DNA from: Copromyces sp. CBS 386.78
Lineage: Eukaryota > Ascomycota > Sordariomycetes > Sordariales > Sordariaceae
Direction: 5' to 3'
Assembly (NCBI GenBank): GCA_030685235.1
Contig: MU839197.1
Location: 80,266 to 144,265 of the forward strand
Length of the DNA: 64,000 nt
A model generated the notes under the pieces. The model ran no database searches, was not told the origin of the DNA, and was given only the letters and a program-made list of their open reading frames with translations. The position numbers were made by a program, and so were the translations under genes. This document shows positions 1 to 12,900 of this stretch, one piece after another (the stretch's first letter is position 1; every line of letters begins with the position of its first letter).

Positions 1-2350
1 TAGTTGTCGGATTAATATTTACTTTATAAAATTTATTAACCGTAAAGGTAATATTTAATCTTATATTTATAAATAAGTAATTTAAACTCCCCATCTTCTT
101 AATATACTTCTTCTATTACTTAAATAGCGTATCCCCTATTTTATAAACCCCAACTTTTAAATTAGAAGGTTATAGCGTATTTATACTATATAGATCCTCA
201 TAACCAAATTTCTTTAGTAGGGTTTTAATATATTTAATTTAAAAAATAAATACAATTTTCTCTTCCTTATTTTTTACAATATTAAAACTTAAAAATATCT
301 TTACCTCGCTTATATACTTTAATTTAAAGTAAAATAGTAATTTATCCTTAATTTCGAAAATAATTAATTTTAAGGGCATTACAATAAAAAAAATATTAAT
401 ATAGAGAATTAATAATATTCCTAAAATCGTATTATAAAATAAATAAATATTATCGTTAACTGGTTTAAATCTTAAGCCTCTTAAAATAAATAATAGGGTT
501 TAAAACTAATAAAAAGGACTCCTTCTCAATCCATAGAAAACTCTCTTTAATAAATATACTAATTTCTCCTTCTTATCCTTTAACCCCTTTTCTAGCCTTA
601 TCGGTTATTCAATATAATATTTCTTACCAGGAAGGATAAGGGCATTTAAAAATACTATATTGAAATTAAATTAATAGCAATCGAAGTCTATAATAATTAT
701 AATAGCTAAGAATATTTTTACGCTAGCCACATTAGCTATTACAATATAAATTTCTTTTAAGTCCTAAGAACCTTGCTTAAAATTACTATAAACTACCTAT
801 TTAATTCGTACATCTTTTATTTTTAATTCTAAATTATCTTTCTCGTTATATACCTATTTTTTAAATAAAACTATTAAGTCCGGGGTCTAAGGAACCAAAT
901 TATAAACTCCCCTTTCTTCTAAAACTTAAACCTACTTTTCTATTATTAACTTCCAATATATTTCGAAGTTTTCCCACTTCTTAACTTAATTATAATTCTT
1001 CGGAATATTAAATAAGGCTTCCAAATTATATATTACCTTCATTACTATTAAATAGAGTAATTTAACATTTCTTTAAATAACTCCTCTTTCTTATAGGCTA
1101 TAATAGAATATAGGGACTATAGGATCCCCGTTCTCGTCTTTTAGGGTTTCACTTTTACTATTCTTTACTACTATTCTTCCGGTTATATTTCTTACCAATA
1201 ATACTACTTTCCATTATAGCCTACCCATTATTATTACCCCTAAGGCTAATAAGTAAAGTTAGTCCAGTAATATTACAACTTATTCCATTATTAATACCTC
1301 CAGCCCTATTATCAGTCTTACCCCCTCCGGTAATACTTATTCCACTCCCGTTATCGGAGTCCCCGCCCCCAAAAATATTTAAGGTTAGTCCAGTCTTAAA
1401 ATACTATTATTCAACGTTATTATAAATTCTTTAAGTCTTTCATATAATTAATTCCAGTATAATAGTATTAATTCTTTTTATTCAAAGTTATAAAGATTAA
1501 TAAATAATCAATTAAAAAATTTATCGAAAGAGAGATTATTTTTTATATTATTTTTTCCTTCTATTTTATTATTTTCGATTAATTATATAATATTTTAATC
1601 CCCTACTCCTTCTCTTATTATAGTATTTTCCGCCTCTAAGGATTCTATTCTACTAGATTCGTTTCCCGGTCTTATATTTTAGTTCGCCGGGCTTCTATTC
1701 GGGTTGGTCAGGCCTATAGAAAGGGTTATCGGTCTTGAATCTAAGCTAGCCGGACTTAAAATTAGGTTAGCCAAACTTAAAACTAATATTATCGGAATAT
1801 TAGGAAGGGGAATTATTCGTAATAATAGCAGTATTAAAGTTACGTTAGGTAAAGGTATCAGTAGGACGGAAGTAATATAATTGGTTTTTATAATACCTAA
1901 TATAAATTTTAATATTAATATTAATTCTTACATTAATTATTCTTTAAGAGTAAACTCTTTAAAATAATTATTAATTACTATTATCTAAATTCGTTTCTTA
2001 CTTTATAATACCTCCTCTACTTATTCAATAGATTAATTAGAAAAAATAATAATATAATTTAATTTCTCCTCTTTTAAACTTTCTTTAAGTAAATTCTTTA
2101 AAAACCTTACCGCGCTTACTTTAATTAATTATTTAGTATTTAAATTCTAAAATAAGAAAATCCTCCTATTAAAATCCCTATAACTAATTAAATAACCCTT
2201 TTTCGCTTTACCTATAAATTTATCGCCTTATACGCGCTTCTCCCTTTTAATATAGTAGTAGGTAGTATAATAGTAAATACGAAAATATTTAAAATTAAAT
2301 TTAAAATTAAAAATATTTACCATTCAACTTAAAACTTCGTAGGGACTAAT
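1..2350 (-). mobile_element. Ty1/copia-type retrotransposon, RT part (outer host element, fragment 1)
   Basis: Translating the minus strand, with RIP stops ignored, gives a copia reverse transcriptase. From about 890 downwards there is a LVPxTPD segment, then INxxYxLLKRxFYGLRRSP-like text around 500-600 (family form VYLLKRSLYGLRQSP). The catalytic YVDD box reads YINI at about 390-405. The RNase H part and 3' LTR should lie to the left of the window. The fragment ends exactly at the CTAAT target duplication (2346-2350) of element A and continues at 17698. All frames carry many stops, so this is a dead copy. Confidence 0.75.
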
Positions 2351-2582
2351 TGTCATAGGGCTAATGCCCGTGGCTATATACCTAGCAATCGCCAGGCGAA
2401 CTACCGTGCCGGCAACGCTGCCGTACCGGCAACCCCCCATAGCCCGTACACCTACACGTCCCTTAAAAAGGACAGCTAGCCAGCCGCCTACTCTACAAGC
2501 ACCCTTCCTCTCTTTCTTTCCTCGTAAAACCTTATCGATCGTTTAAGCCAACACCTATACCAACTATACTACACCCCTTACA
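2351..2582 (+). repeat. 5' LTR of element A
   Basis: It starts TGTCATAGGGCTAAT and ends CCCCTTACA, giving the TG...CA ends of an LTR. The copy at the 3' end begins TATTATAGGGCTAAT, which differs from this one only by RIP-type changes at the start. The LTR is much GC-richer than the element interior. A 60-codon open frame inside it (2364-2546) is not considered a gene. Confidence 0.92.
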
Positions 2583-5500
2583 TTAAATTCTACCTACACC
2601 TATATAAGCGGACAGCAGATTTAATAGCGGACATTAGCAAATTCGAAACGGAACTAATAGTATTAAACGCGGTATTTACGGTATTTATCAACACTACAAT
2701 CGGATTTAGCGAAATAGACTTCAACAATATTAAATAACAATTTTATAACCCCTAAGGCAGCGAACAACAACTAGCAGAAAATATTACTACGAACGATAGC
2801 CTCGTAAAAGGCCTTATTAGAACATTCAACCAAAATACTACCTTACGTAATCGTATTAAATCCCTTCTCTTTAATACTAATCCCAACCCAATCCTTACTC
2901 TACATTTAAACTTTAATCCTACGGACTTAACTCTTACTAGTAGAACCGTAATAAATATTTCAATTACTACTACCGGAAACCCTACTAATTTAAATAGCGA
3001 CGGTCCTAATATTTCTACCTATAAAAGGAAACCCCTCGAACTCCCTAAATAAAATAATTAACCTTATACCTTTTAATTTTACTTTAACTAATTTATCTAA
3101 ATATATAATACCGATATTAAAGCGGGCTTCCACACCAATTATAATACCGCTTAGTCCAAAATCCTTAATACCCTCCCTAATAATAAATAATTACTATTAG
3201 AGGGTTTTTAAACTGGTAAAACGATCTACGGAGAAAAAGACCTAATTAATTTATTTAATTAAATTTAAATTATTTTCGGCTCCTATTAAAACTAAGATAC
3301 TACTTTTAATAAATTAGTTCGCATACGCTAAAAGAATAAAAAACCTTTCGCTACCTTTTTAGCTACCTTTAACGACGAAATATTAAAAGCGGGTAACTAC
3401 AATTAGAAAAGCTTTACTAAATTAATTTACTTTAACTATACCTTCAATTAGAAATTCTATAATAAATTCTTTATAATAGATCTTCTAAAAGATTATTACG
3501 GTTACGTAGCTAAAATATAATATTTTACGGTTAAATACGAATAAACTTCTAAATTTAAAAAAGATTACTATAAATACTTCTACTCTTAAAAAGGGCACTT
3601 CTAAGGTAGTAGTATCTACTTTCCTACTTCTAATATTAATATTTAATAATTTAATACTTCCTATTAGTAAATATAGTCTTCCTCTTCTTCTATTAATAAT
3701 TATCCCTTTAATTATAATAGTAATACTATTATAAAATCTACTTAAATTGGCGCATTTAATAAAAGTTGTAGTAATTGGGGGCGAAGCGGTTTAAATTCGG
3801 TTAATTCCTCTAAACGTACTAAGTAAATTTTTAATAAAAAGCGTTAAAAGCGTAGGGATAATAATTTATATTTCTATTATAAAGTTTTTAATTATCGGGT
3901 AAATAATTATCTTTATTTACCTATAATCCCTCCTAATAATAATAGTAAGGTTTATATCTAAATAACCGCTACCGAAGTCCCTCCACTCCTAGAAGACGAC
4001 AATAAATAAAATTCTACTTCTAAATAAAGAAAAAAATAATTCTAGAATAAAATCGTGCCCCAAAGCCTAAAAATATATTAAGTAAAGTAGAAAAATTTAA
4101 ATTAAATTCGTAATTAGAAATAGAACTTATATTAATTCTATTTATTATTAACAACTGTAATTTATTTTATACCTTTATTAATAAAGGTTATTAATATTAT
4201 ACTGCAATTAATAAGAAAATTATTAAAAATCTTCGGATTCTAATTATTCCTATTAAATTTTATTATATTAAGGGAATTTCCGTAATTATAGAAAGAATTA
4301 CTATTTAAGGTCTTACGTATTTCCTAATAGAAGTTAATAATTATATTTACCCTATTTATACTTATATTATACTGTTATTAGAATTCCCTATTATTTTAAG
4401 GAAGCTTTAATTTAAAATTATATAAACGTATTCTGTTCCTTACGAAAAGCGACTATATATAAATATTATAAATTATTAAATCCTATACGTAAGTAAAAAA
4501 TAGGCCCCAAATACGGAATATATTAAAAATATTAAATCCGCTATTTATATAACGGCTACTACCTTCGTAAACTATATCCGAAGGATTAAAAAGGAGTACG
4601 GGAATAAAATAATAAAAGAGGTTATTTATACTGTAAGTTTAAAGGACGTCGAAAAGGCCTTACGGCTAAAAAAAATTTATACTGAAGAATAATTTCGGAA
4701 GATAATCCTAAAAAAGTATTACAACTTTCTTCCTCTATAAATAAAGTAAGAAATTAATAAATTTAATCCCTATCGTCCTAAAATTAATTATAAAATTAAA
4801 ATTAAAAAGGATAAAAATAATAAAGAATTGCTAATCCTTTTTAATCTACTTTATAATATAACTTACGAAGAATTGTTAATTTTTAAAAAGATTATTAAAA
4901 ATTTACTAAATAAGGGTTTTATCTATATTAATAATTTAGAAGCGGGAGCCCTAATTCTTTTTATATAAAAGTCGGGCAGCGGATTTCGCTTCTACTATAA
5001 CTACTATACTTTGAATACTATTATATAAGTAGACTATTACCCTTTACTATTTATTAATAAAACGTTCCGCATTTTAAAAGGAATTAAATAGTATACAAAG
5101 GTTAACATTGTATAAGTATTCTACAAAATTTAAATAATTATAGAAAAAGAATAGAAAATGGTATTTTAAATATAATACAAATTATTCGAATAATTAATTA
5201 TACCCTTCAAACTAATTAGTATATTAATAATATTCTAATAATATATTAATTATATCCTTTATAAATATTTTAATAAATTTTATACGGCTTATATAAATAA
5301 CGTACTTATCTACACCTCAGGCACTAAAAAGGATTATAAAACTAAAGTCCGCTTAGTATTAAAGAAGCTCCTTAATGCAAATCTCTATTTAGATTTAAAT
5401 AAATACGAATTTATAATTAAAAAAATTAAATATTTTAATTTTATTATTTACGTAAATATCGGAATATAAGATAACCCCGAAAAAATTAAAGTTATCTTCG

Positions 5501-8500
5501 AATAGTTCCTCCCTAATTCCTAAAAAAGCGTTCGCAATTTCCTTAACTTTATTAATTATTATAAAATATTTATACCCCGGTTTTCGAAGGTTGTAGCCCT
5601 GTTAATAGCACTTATTAGGAAGGGGGTAACTTTTAAATAAATTAAAAAGTATAAAAGTACCTTTTAATTACTTAAAATATTATTTATAAAAACCCCGATC
5701 TTTATAAAATTTAACCCTAATAAGAAAATATTCTTAAAAATAAATTATAATAATTTTATATTAAGCGGAGTTATTTCTTAAGAAGTTAATAAATTTAATA
5801 AATAAGTCGTTATTAACTATTATTCGCGGAAGTTAAATGTTATAGAACGGAATTACCTTATTTATAATAAAAAAATATTTATAATTATTAATTACTTAAA
5901 ATAATAATTAACCGAACTATATAATTATAAATCCTTTACTATCCTTACTAACTATTGGAATTTAAAATATTTTATAAAAATATAGTAGTTTTTTAAGTAG
6001 TAAACCCGTTAGGCCGAATATTTATTTTAATTTAATTTTAATATTAAATACTAACTGGGTAAAGAAGGGGTAATTTCTAACGTTTTATCCCGCCGGAAGT
6101 AAAATATACTTACTAAATAAAATTTCGAATCCTACAATTTATAAATAATACCGGATTCTACTCTTAAATTTTATAACCCCCTTTATATTTCCGCCTCCCA
6201 AGTCGTTTATATAGGGAAGGAGGGTATAAAAGTATTTAAAAATCCGGATTTATAGTAATTTTAGGATTAAATAGCCCTTAAAAACTCTTTATACTAATAA
6301 ATTAAAATGGTAATCTAAAATAACGAACGGTACTTTAATCCTTCTTTAAAATTTAAAATATAAATTACTAATTATAATATTAATTCCTATAACCAATTTT
6401 ACTATTAGGGCCGCCTTTAAATCCTTAGAATGCCCGTTTATATTAAATCCGACTTTATTAACCTTTCGGACTAATCTTAATAATTTAATACCTTCCGTAC
6501 AATTCTTATTTAAATTATTTATAATTCCTATATTTTCGGCTACTTAAGAAGAAAAAATACTATAATAATATTTATCTAATACTTTTACTAACTACTCCTA
6601 AGAATTTATATTCGGTAATTCTTCTACAACTATTATACCTATAATTTTATAAAAGTTTAAAGAAAGTAAAAATGGGGTTTCCTAAAATTACTACTAATCC
6701 TAGAATAATTTAATAGAAAAATCCAAATAGATTTTATTACGGACCTCCTAAATTCGAATAGCAATACTTATTTTTAGGTTATTAAGGACCGGTTTAATAA
6801 AAACGTTATCCTTAAACCTATATTATCTATAGATATTAAATTCTATATAGAATAATTTTTATAATATTTTATTAAGTATTATAATATCTTTAGATTTATC
6901 GTTAATAATTGTAATTCTAATTAAATAAGCCGCTTTTAAGCGAAGCTTTATAAATTCTTTAATATTAAATAATTCTTTAATACTATTTACTACCCCTAAA
7001 CTAATAATAACCCTAAATAAATAAATTAAAAAATTTATACTTACTTTCGAATAATCGTTAATTATATCTAAAATAATTAAGATAAATAATATTTAATAGT
7101 TTAATTAACTATTAATAACTCTATTAATACTTTAATTAATATAAGCCCCTTCTTTACTACCTATAAATTTAATATAGAATTACCAATTTCTATTACTAAA
7201 AAGTCTATAAATAGACCCCCGTTCCTCTCCTCCGAAAAACGAATTTATTAATTCGTTAAAAAATTATAGTAAATTACGGACTTATATTAAATTACTATAG
7301 CGGTAGCTATTTAATAATAAAAGAAATTCGCTAACCAATATCGTTAACTAGCTAAACGTTTTTAAATAAGGGATAAAATTTAATTTAACTTTAAGAACTA
7401 TAGTACTAACCGCCTTAAAAAAAAATTAAATTAATTGTATACAAAATATATAATTTTAAAAGTCCTATTTCTATACGTTATAAAATTCTTTAACCTCCTT
7501 CAAATTATTTATAACGTCTTTTATATAAACCTTCTATAGCGGGCCGCCTAAAATCCGCTATTAAAATAGAAGGTTACTAATAATTAACCGCCCGCTATAA
7601 AAGTCGAAGGGGAATTTAAATAATAGGTTAAAGAAATACTCTATATATATACGAACTGTAAGCGAAGGGGACTTATTTATAAAATATTAATTAAATAAAA
7701 AGGATACTGTAATCTTATTTAGGAACCCCTAAAGGAGTTTAAAAAAACGAAAACCCTTAACGAATTTGAAAATAAGTATAGAACGGTGGATACTAATAAC
7801 GGACTAATTAATTAATAAATTAAAAATTTTCCCCTAAAGGATTTTACGAATAGAGTGAAATAAATTAATTATAAAATTATAGGAGAAGAATCGATAAATA
7901 ATACTAAAAAAAGTTTAAAATTAATTAGGGCGAAGCCCCGAATATAGTAAATATCTTTTATTATTTTATTACTTAATAAATCCTTTATAATTTAATTAAT
8001 ATTAATTTCTATCTTCCTTCCTCTAATTATATTTATATTGGTAATAGTATATAAATTATATGGAATAGAACGAATATTTTTAGCGTAAAGCGGAGAAAAT
8101 AAAAATAATAGAGGGTAAATTCCGTTAAACGGGTGAACGTTAAAGGGTAAATAAGTAATATTTTATTACGAAAGCCTATTAAAGCCTAAGGTTTTTTTAA
8201 ACTATTTAGCGGCGGCGCCGCCGTAAATACGCGCCTAACGCTTAAAAGCGGCGGAAGACCTAATAATATTTTTAATAACGGTAGTAAGAGTAGCGGGAAT
8301 AGTAATAGCGGGGGCAAAGGAAGTAATAATAAGAGCGGCGGGAATAATAATAGTAAGGGTAGGGGAGGAAGTAATAATAGCGGCGGCTTTCTCTTCGCAT
8401 TCCTTTTAATCGTTATAAACAATTATTATATTATCGAAATCGTACTAAATAATAGTATTAGCAACCTACTTAATAAACCCTATACGTTCTTTAAGGGCCG

Positions 8501-9585
8501 CTACCCTCCCTTTAAATTTAATAAATTCGGCTACTTAATTTTTAAAAATTTAGATTTCGGTAAATAAAGAAAATAACGGACCTTCGAATTTAATAGAGGG
8601 AGACCGTTAATAGGCCGTAATAAATTCGGATTTAATTCGAATTTAAAAATTATTAGCGGAGGTAGTAAATATAAAAACGGATTAAGTAAGAAAGGAAAAA
8701 TTTACGTAAGGATATTAATATCTTCGGCTTCCTTTATAATTATTAAATAATTAAGCGTTTTAAAAGTAGCGATAAATAATTCGCGTTTAGGACCCGGAAC
8801 GTACTTAACTGTATATTAAGCAATAAAAAACTTCTAAATTTATTTTAACGTCGGTTTATAAGGTTTTTTAGTGTATTAGTACGCTAAATATATAGTAGCC
8901 GTATTATTAACGGCGGGAATAATATAATTATACTTATTAATTAAATAATATACGTACTAATTTAAAAGTAAGGCGGTAGTAGCGGTAACGGCGGCGGTAA
9001 TAGTAGCCTTAATAGTAGTCTCTTTACCGATATTAGTAATAGTAGTATTCGGGCGGGCTTAGACTGGCTTAAGGATAATTCGGCGGCGAAGCGCGGGGGA
9101 AGGGGTTAATAGAGCGGAGGACGATAATTAATATAATTACTACTATATATAACGAAATTATTAGAACTCTAAAAAGTTTTATATTATATTGGGGGTAGGG
9201 GTGAAATTAAATATTTTAGAAATTATAATAAATTAAATTAGGAAGTTAGTAAATAAATAATATAAAAACGGGGTAAAATTAACGAATAATATAGTAGTAA
9301 TTACGGGGATATAATAATAAATAGGAGAAAGAAGTAATAAGAGGGGGTAATAATTATAATAATCGTACTAGGAAGTTGAATAATAGGGGGGAGGATATTT
9401 ATAATGCAATATAATAATAATTAAAGGAGGAAAGAGGAAAAAGAGGGAGAGAGGGAGAGAAATTTGTAAATAAATAGGATATATACTACGCGACCAAAAA
9501 AAAGGCTTATCGTCTAATATTTAAAATATATGTAATTTATTACAATTATATATTTAGCTATCTAATTGGAAGAGGGGGGGGCTAA
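2583..9585 (+). pseudogene. Gag-Pol remains of element A
   Basis: The coding core of element A is unreadable as a protein because of RIP stops. Recognisable parts are a CCHC knuckle at about 3869-3912 in which all four ligands have become Tyr, the RT active site at 5291-5314 (DD changed to NN), RT text after it (about 5320-5500), integrase text (about 6720-7060) and a chromodomain-like tail (7600-7790). About 1.8 kb follow before the 3' LTR. They include a GC-rich stretch with AGC/GGC/AAT triplets (8205-8400) and a perfect palindrome CGGCGGCGCCGCCG near 8211-8224. I cannot assign a function to this tail. Confidence 0.8.
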
Positions 9586-9720
9586 TATTATAGGGCTAAT
9601 ACCCGTAGTTATATACTTAGTAATCGCTAGGCGAACTGCCGTGCCGGCAACGCTACCGTACTAGTAACCCCCCATAGCCCGTATACCTATACGTCCCTTA
9701 AAAAGGACAGCTAACCAGCC
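9586..9720 (+). repeat. 3' LTR of element A, first part (135 bases)
   Basis: It begins TATTATAGGGCTAAT just after the polypurine tract and matches the 5' LTR of A up to the CAGCC duplication (9716-9720), where element B starts. The remainder is at 17596-17692. The sum of 135 and 97 equals the 232 bases of the intact LTR. Confidence 0.92.
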
Positions 9721-9975
9721 TATTATAGGGTTAGACCTGTAATATACTATGCTGCACTAACTATACATATGCTGTGCCGACCAGAGCCCAGAGCTCTAGC
9801 CACGCACATATCATCGTTACGTGCAGCCTTACGTGCCTACGTACGGTCTATTCTATAGGGTTCTCACCTATATATAGCTAAACCTCCGCGCACACTTCCT
9901 TTCTCTCCTCCTTTCTCCTCATACAATAACATATATTTTATTATACCCCCTACGGTACTATTTCGCCCCGTAATA
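9721..9975 (+). repeat. 5' LTR of element B
   Basis: This 255-base direct repeat of 17336-17590 is still GC-richer than the interior. It contains a TATATATAGC segment (about 9871-9880) followed by a CT-rich tract (9895-9922), which looks like a promoter and start region of a fungal LTR. That is an inference from composition only. Confidence 0.92.
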
Positions 9976-12900
9976 ATTTATTGCATTTGACTATTGCGCT
10001 GCGCGCGCTTATTTAATAAGAGGAAGATTACTCGCATTTTAATCGCGGCAATTAGCAATTAAGATTCGACCCTGCGCATTCCCGACCTCGAATTACAAAC
10101 CTAACCGTTGAACTAAATAAAATACTAAAACGAATATTATTAAAATTGTTCGTATTCTTTCTCCTTTATACTTATTAAAGTATATTTAATTTAGCGATTA
10201 ATATTTAATTCTATTACTCCCTAAACCTAGCCCGTAACCGATAATTTTATCGCTATTATAATTATTAGCGCTATTATAATAGCTGCTAGCTTAAAATATT
10301 AAGACGATTTAACGGTTTTCGTTTAAGTATTCGAGGGCTTCTATTATTAAGAGATTAAAGTTTTAATCCCTATTTTTTAAGTATATAATTTTATTAACCT
10401 TTCCGTTTTTTAAGCCTTCTTCTCCGTTTTCTATCGCTTACTCTACGACGACGTAATTATAGTCCGAGCCGACGTTTACAATTTTGAGGAAGATTTTATT
10501 ATAGTTAGAAAGGAAGTTATTTATTTATATATTCGTATTAAGGATTTTAATTACGAAATTACCTATAAAGAAAGTAATATCGCGATTATTTATACTTAAT
10601 ATTTATTCGCCGTTTAGGTTAGCGTAAAGGATTACTAAAATTAAATTAGATCGTTCTATAAATAGATTACTACTCTCAAAAAGGAGCTTAGCGATTTCTA
10701 TATAGTATTTGCGGCCGCTTTTTAATTTTAGAAGGACCGTTATTAAAAAATCTTTCTTAACTTTCGCGCCTAGTTCCTAAAAAATAGCCCGGTTCCCTTA
10801 TCCCTTAGTTTAACCCCTTTACCTCTTAGTATATTTAGTAATCCCAATAATAATGAGAAAGTCTTTTCGCACCGCTATCAAAGTCTATTCGCACCGCCGT
10901 CCAAAATGAAAATTTAAAGTTACTCTACCAAAATAAGAGCCTATAGCCTCAAAGTAGGCTTGGAATTTTTGTAATTTTTTACTCTATTTAATGGGGCCTA
11001 AACCGGCCCTTAGATACTGCCGCAGCATTTAGACCTATTAATAGTTTAAAGAAAAGAAAAACTTACTTTGGAATTTCTTATATTTCTTAAAATAGTAAAT
11101 AGGAAAGGGGGTGGAGGGGTTAGTAAGTATTTTATAATAGAGAAAGTCTTACGGAACATAAAAATACTATTTTTATATTTGGAGGTTACTATTTGCTTAA
11201 GTTATACTTTATTAATGTTTTGAACGGCGGTGCGAATAGACTTTAATGGCGGTGCGAAAAGACTTTCTCATAATAATAATAATATAATAAATATTAATGA
11301 GAATAATAATAACTATAGGTCGGTATTACGTATTATAATTACCCCCGCCTTTAATAATAAAGGATTATTAATCGAATATACTACTAAATATTACGCTTAG
11401 TATATATATATAAAGTTTATTTAGGTAGATAAGTTTAAAATTTTTGCCGACGAGCGCTCTAAATTTTCTTTTATTGCCCGTTCTATTGAGGGCGTCCCGT
11501 TCGAAACTATTAAAATTAAATTGAATAAGGCTATCTTCGGCGAATTTTGTAAATAAGTTATAACTTTCAAATTAGTTAACGAATTAAATAAAAAGTATAA
11601 TAATATTAACGTCGTCGTCGAATCCTACTGCGCCCTCGAAGATTTTAAAATATTTAAGGGTATAAAATAGACCGACTTTAAGGAAAAATTTATTATATTC
11701 GTCGATAAATATAAATTCAATAATAATATAAAAATTTATTACCTCCGTTAGAAGATTAACGACCGCGTTCGTTTCGCCTTTTCCTACTAACGTCCTTAGC
11801 CTACCGACAATAAATTTAACGAATAGTTTAAAGCCGCTTATAATTTTATTAAAGTATTAGAAGATAAGGATTAGCGTAAGAAATAGACTAACTTATTTTA
11901 TAAAGTTAATACAATTAATACTTTTATTCCTATTAATCGTTCTAATATTTCCGTAATTAAAACAATTATTAATTAAAGCGGCGATACGATGGACCTTAAC
12001 GTTATAATTGAAATAGATATTTAAATATTTTGTATAATCGAGGTTAGCGTTTTTAAATATCGTATAAAAATAGGCATTTATACCCGCTATAGAAGGCCCG
12101 GCTATTATTTTATTAATTATTACGCCCGCGTTAATTTTAAAAAGGAAGTTAAACCCTATAATAATTATAATAAAGGCTACGGCGGTAACGTTAGTAATAT
12201 TGGTAATATTGGTAACGGTAGTAATAACTATAATAATAGCGGTAATAACGGTATTTCTAATAACGGAAGTAACAGTAATTATAATAATAATAGCGGCGGT
12301 AATAATAATAGTAGTAATTAATAATAGCCCGCCTAGGGCTAATATAGTTATAGATAGTAGTATTCTAATTATGGTAACGGATATTATATTAACGTTATAA
12401 ACCCTAATATAGGTATAGGAGCTCTAACCCCTAATATTCCGGCTCCCGGCTACTATAACCCTATTCCCGCTTATTAGCCTAGCTTTATTAGCCCGGTTAT
12501 AGAAGACGAAAATAGTTCTATTTTAGGCTAGGGAAATATATAGCCTCCTAATTAAATCGCGCTTGGAAATACGAATCTAACGAATATAGAGGAGATAATA
12601 GGACCGTCCTTATATAGTTAAATATTATTAAAATAAATAGATTTTTAGTAGATAGCCGTTATAAATACTTTAATTTATCAAATCTTTTTATTTATTTGTT
12701 TTGCGGATTACGTAAATTATATTGCATTACTTTCGTTAATAGCGGATATACCGCCCTTAATTTTATTAATTATTATTTCGTTTACTATTATTATTTCCCT
12801 TTTCTTCTATTCGCCGTCCCTAAGTTATTGTATTTCGTTAATAGCTAGGCTAAGGGTAGTATTACCTACTTCTCTAAATTTATAATATAGGTAGGAGTTT

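Noticed and set aside
8186..8422. Leu/Pro-rich minus-strand open frame
   Set aside because: It arises from a triplet-rich, GC-rich patch inside element A. The composition is extreme and there is no start or family context.
12180..12330. Gly/Asn/Ser repeat region as a possible prion-like host gene
   Set aside because: It follows directly after the zinc knuckle in the gag frame of element B and is the RIPed Gly-rich linker of that polyprotein.
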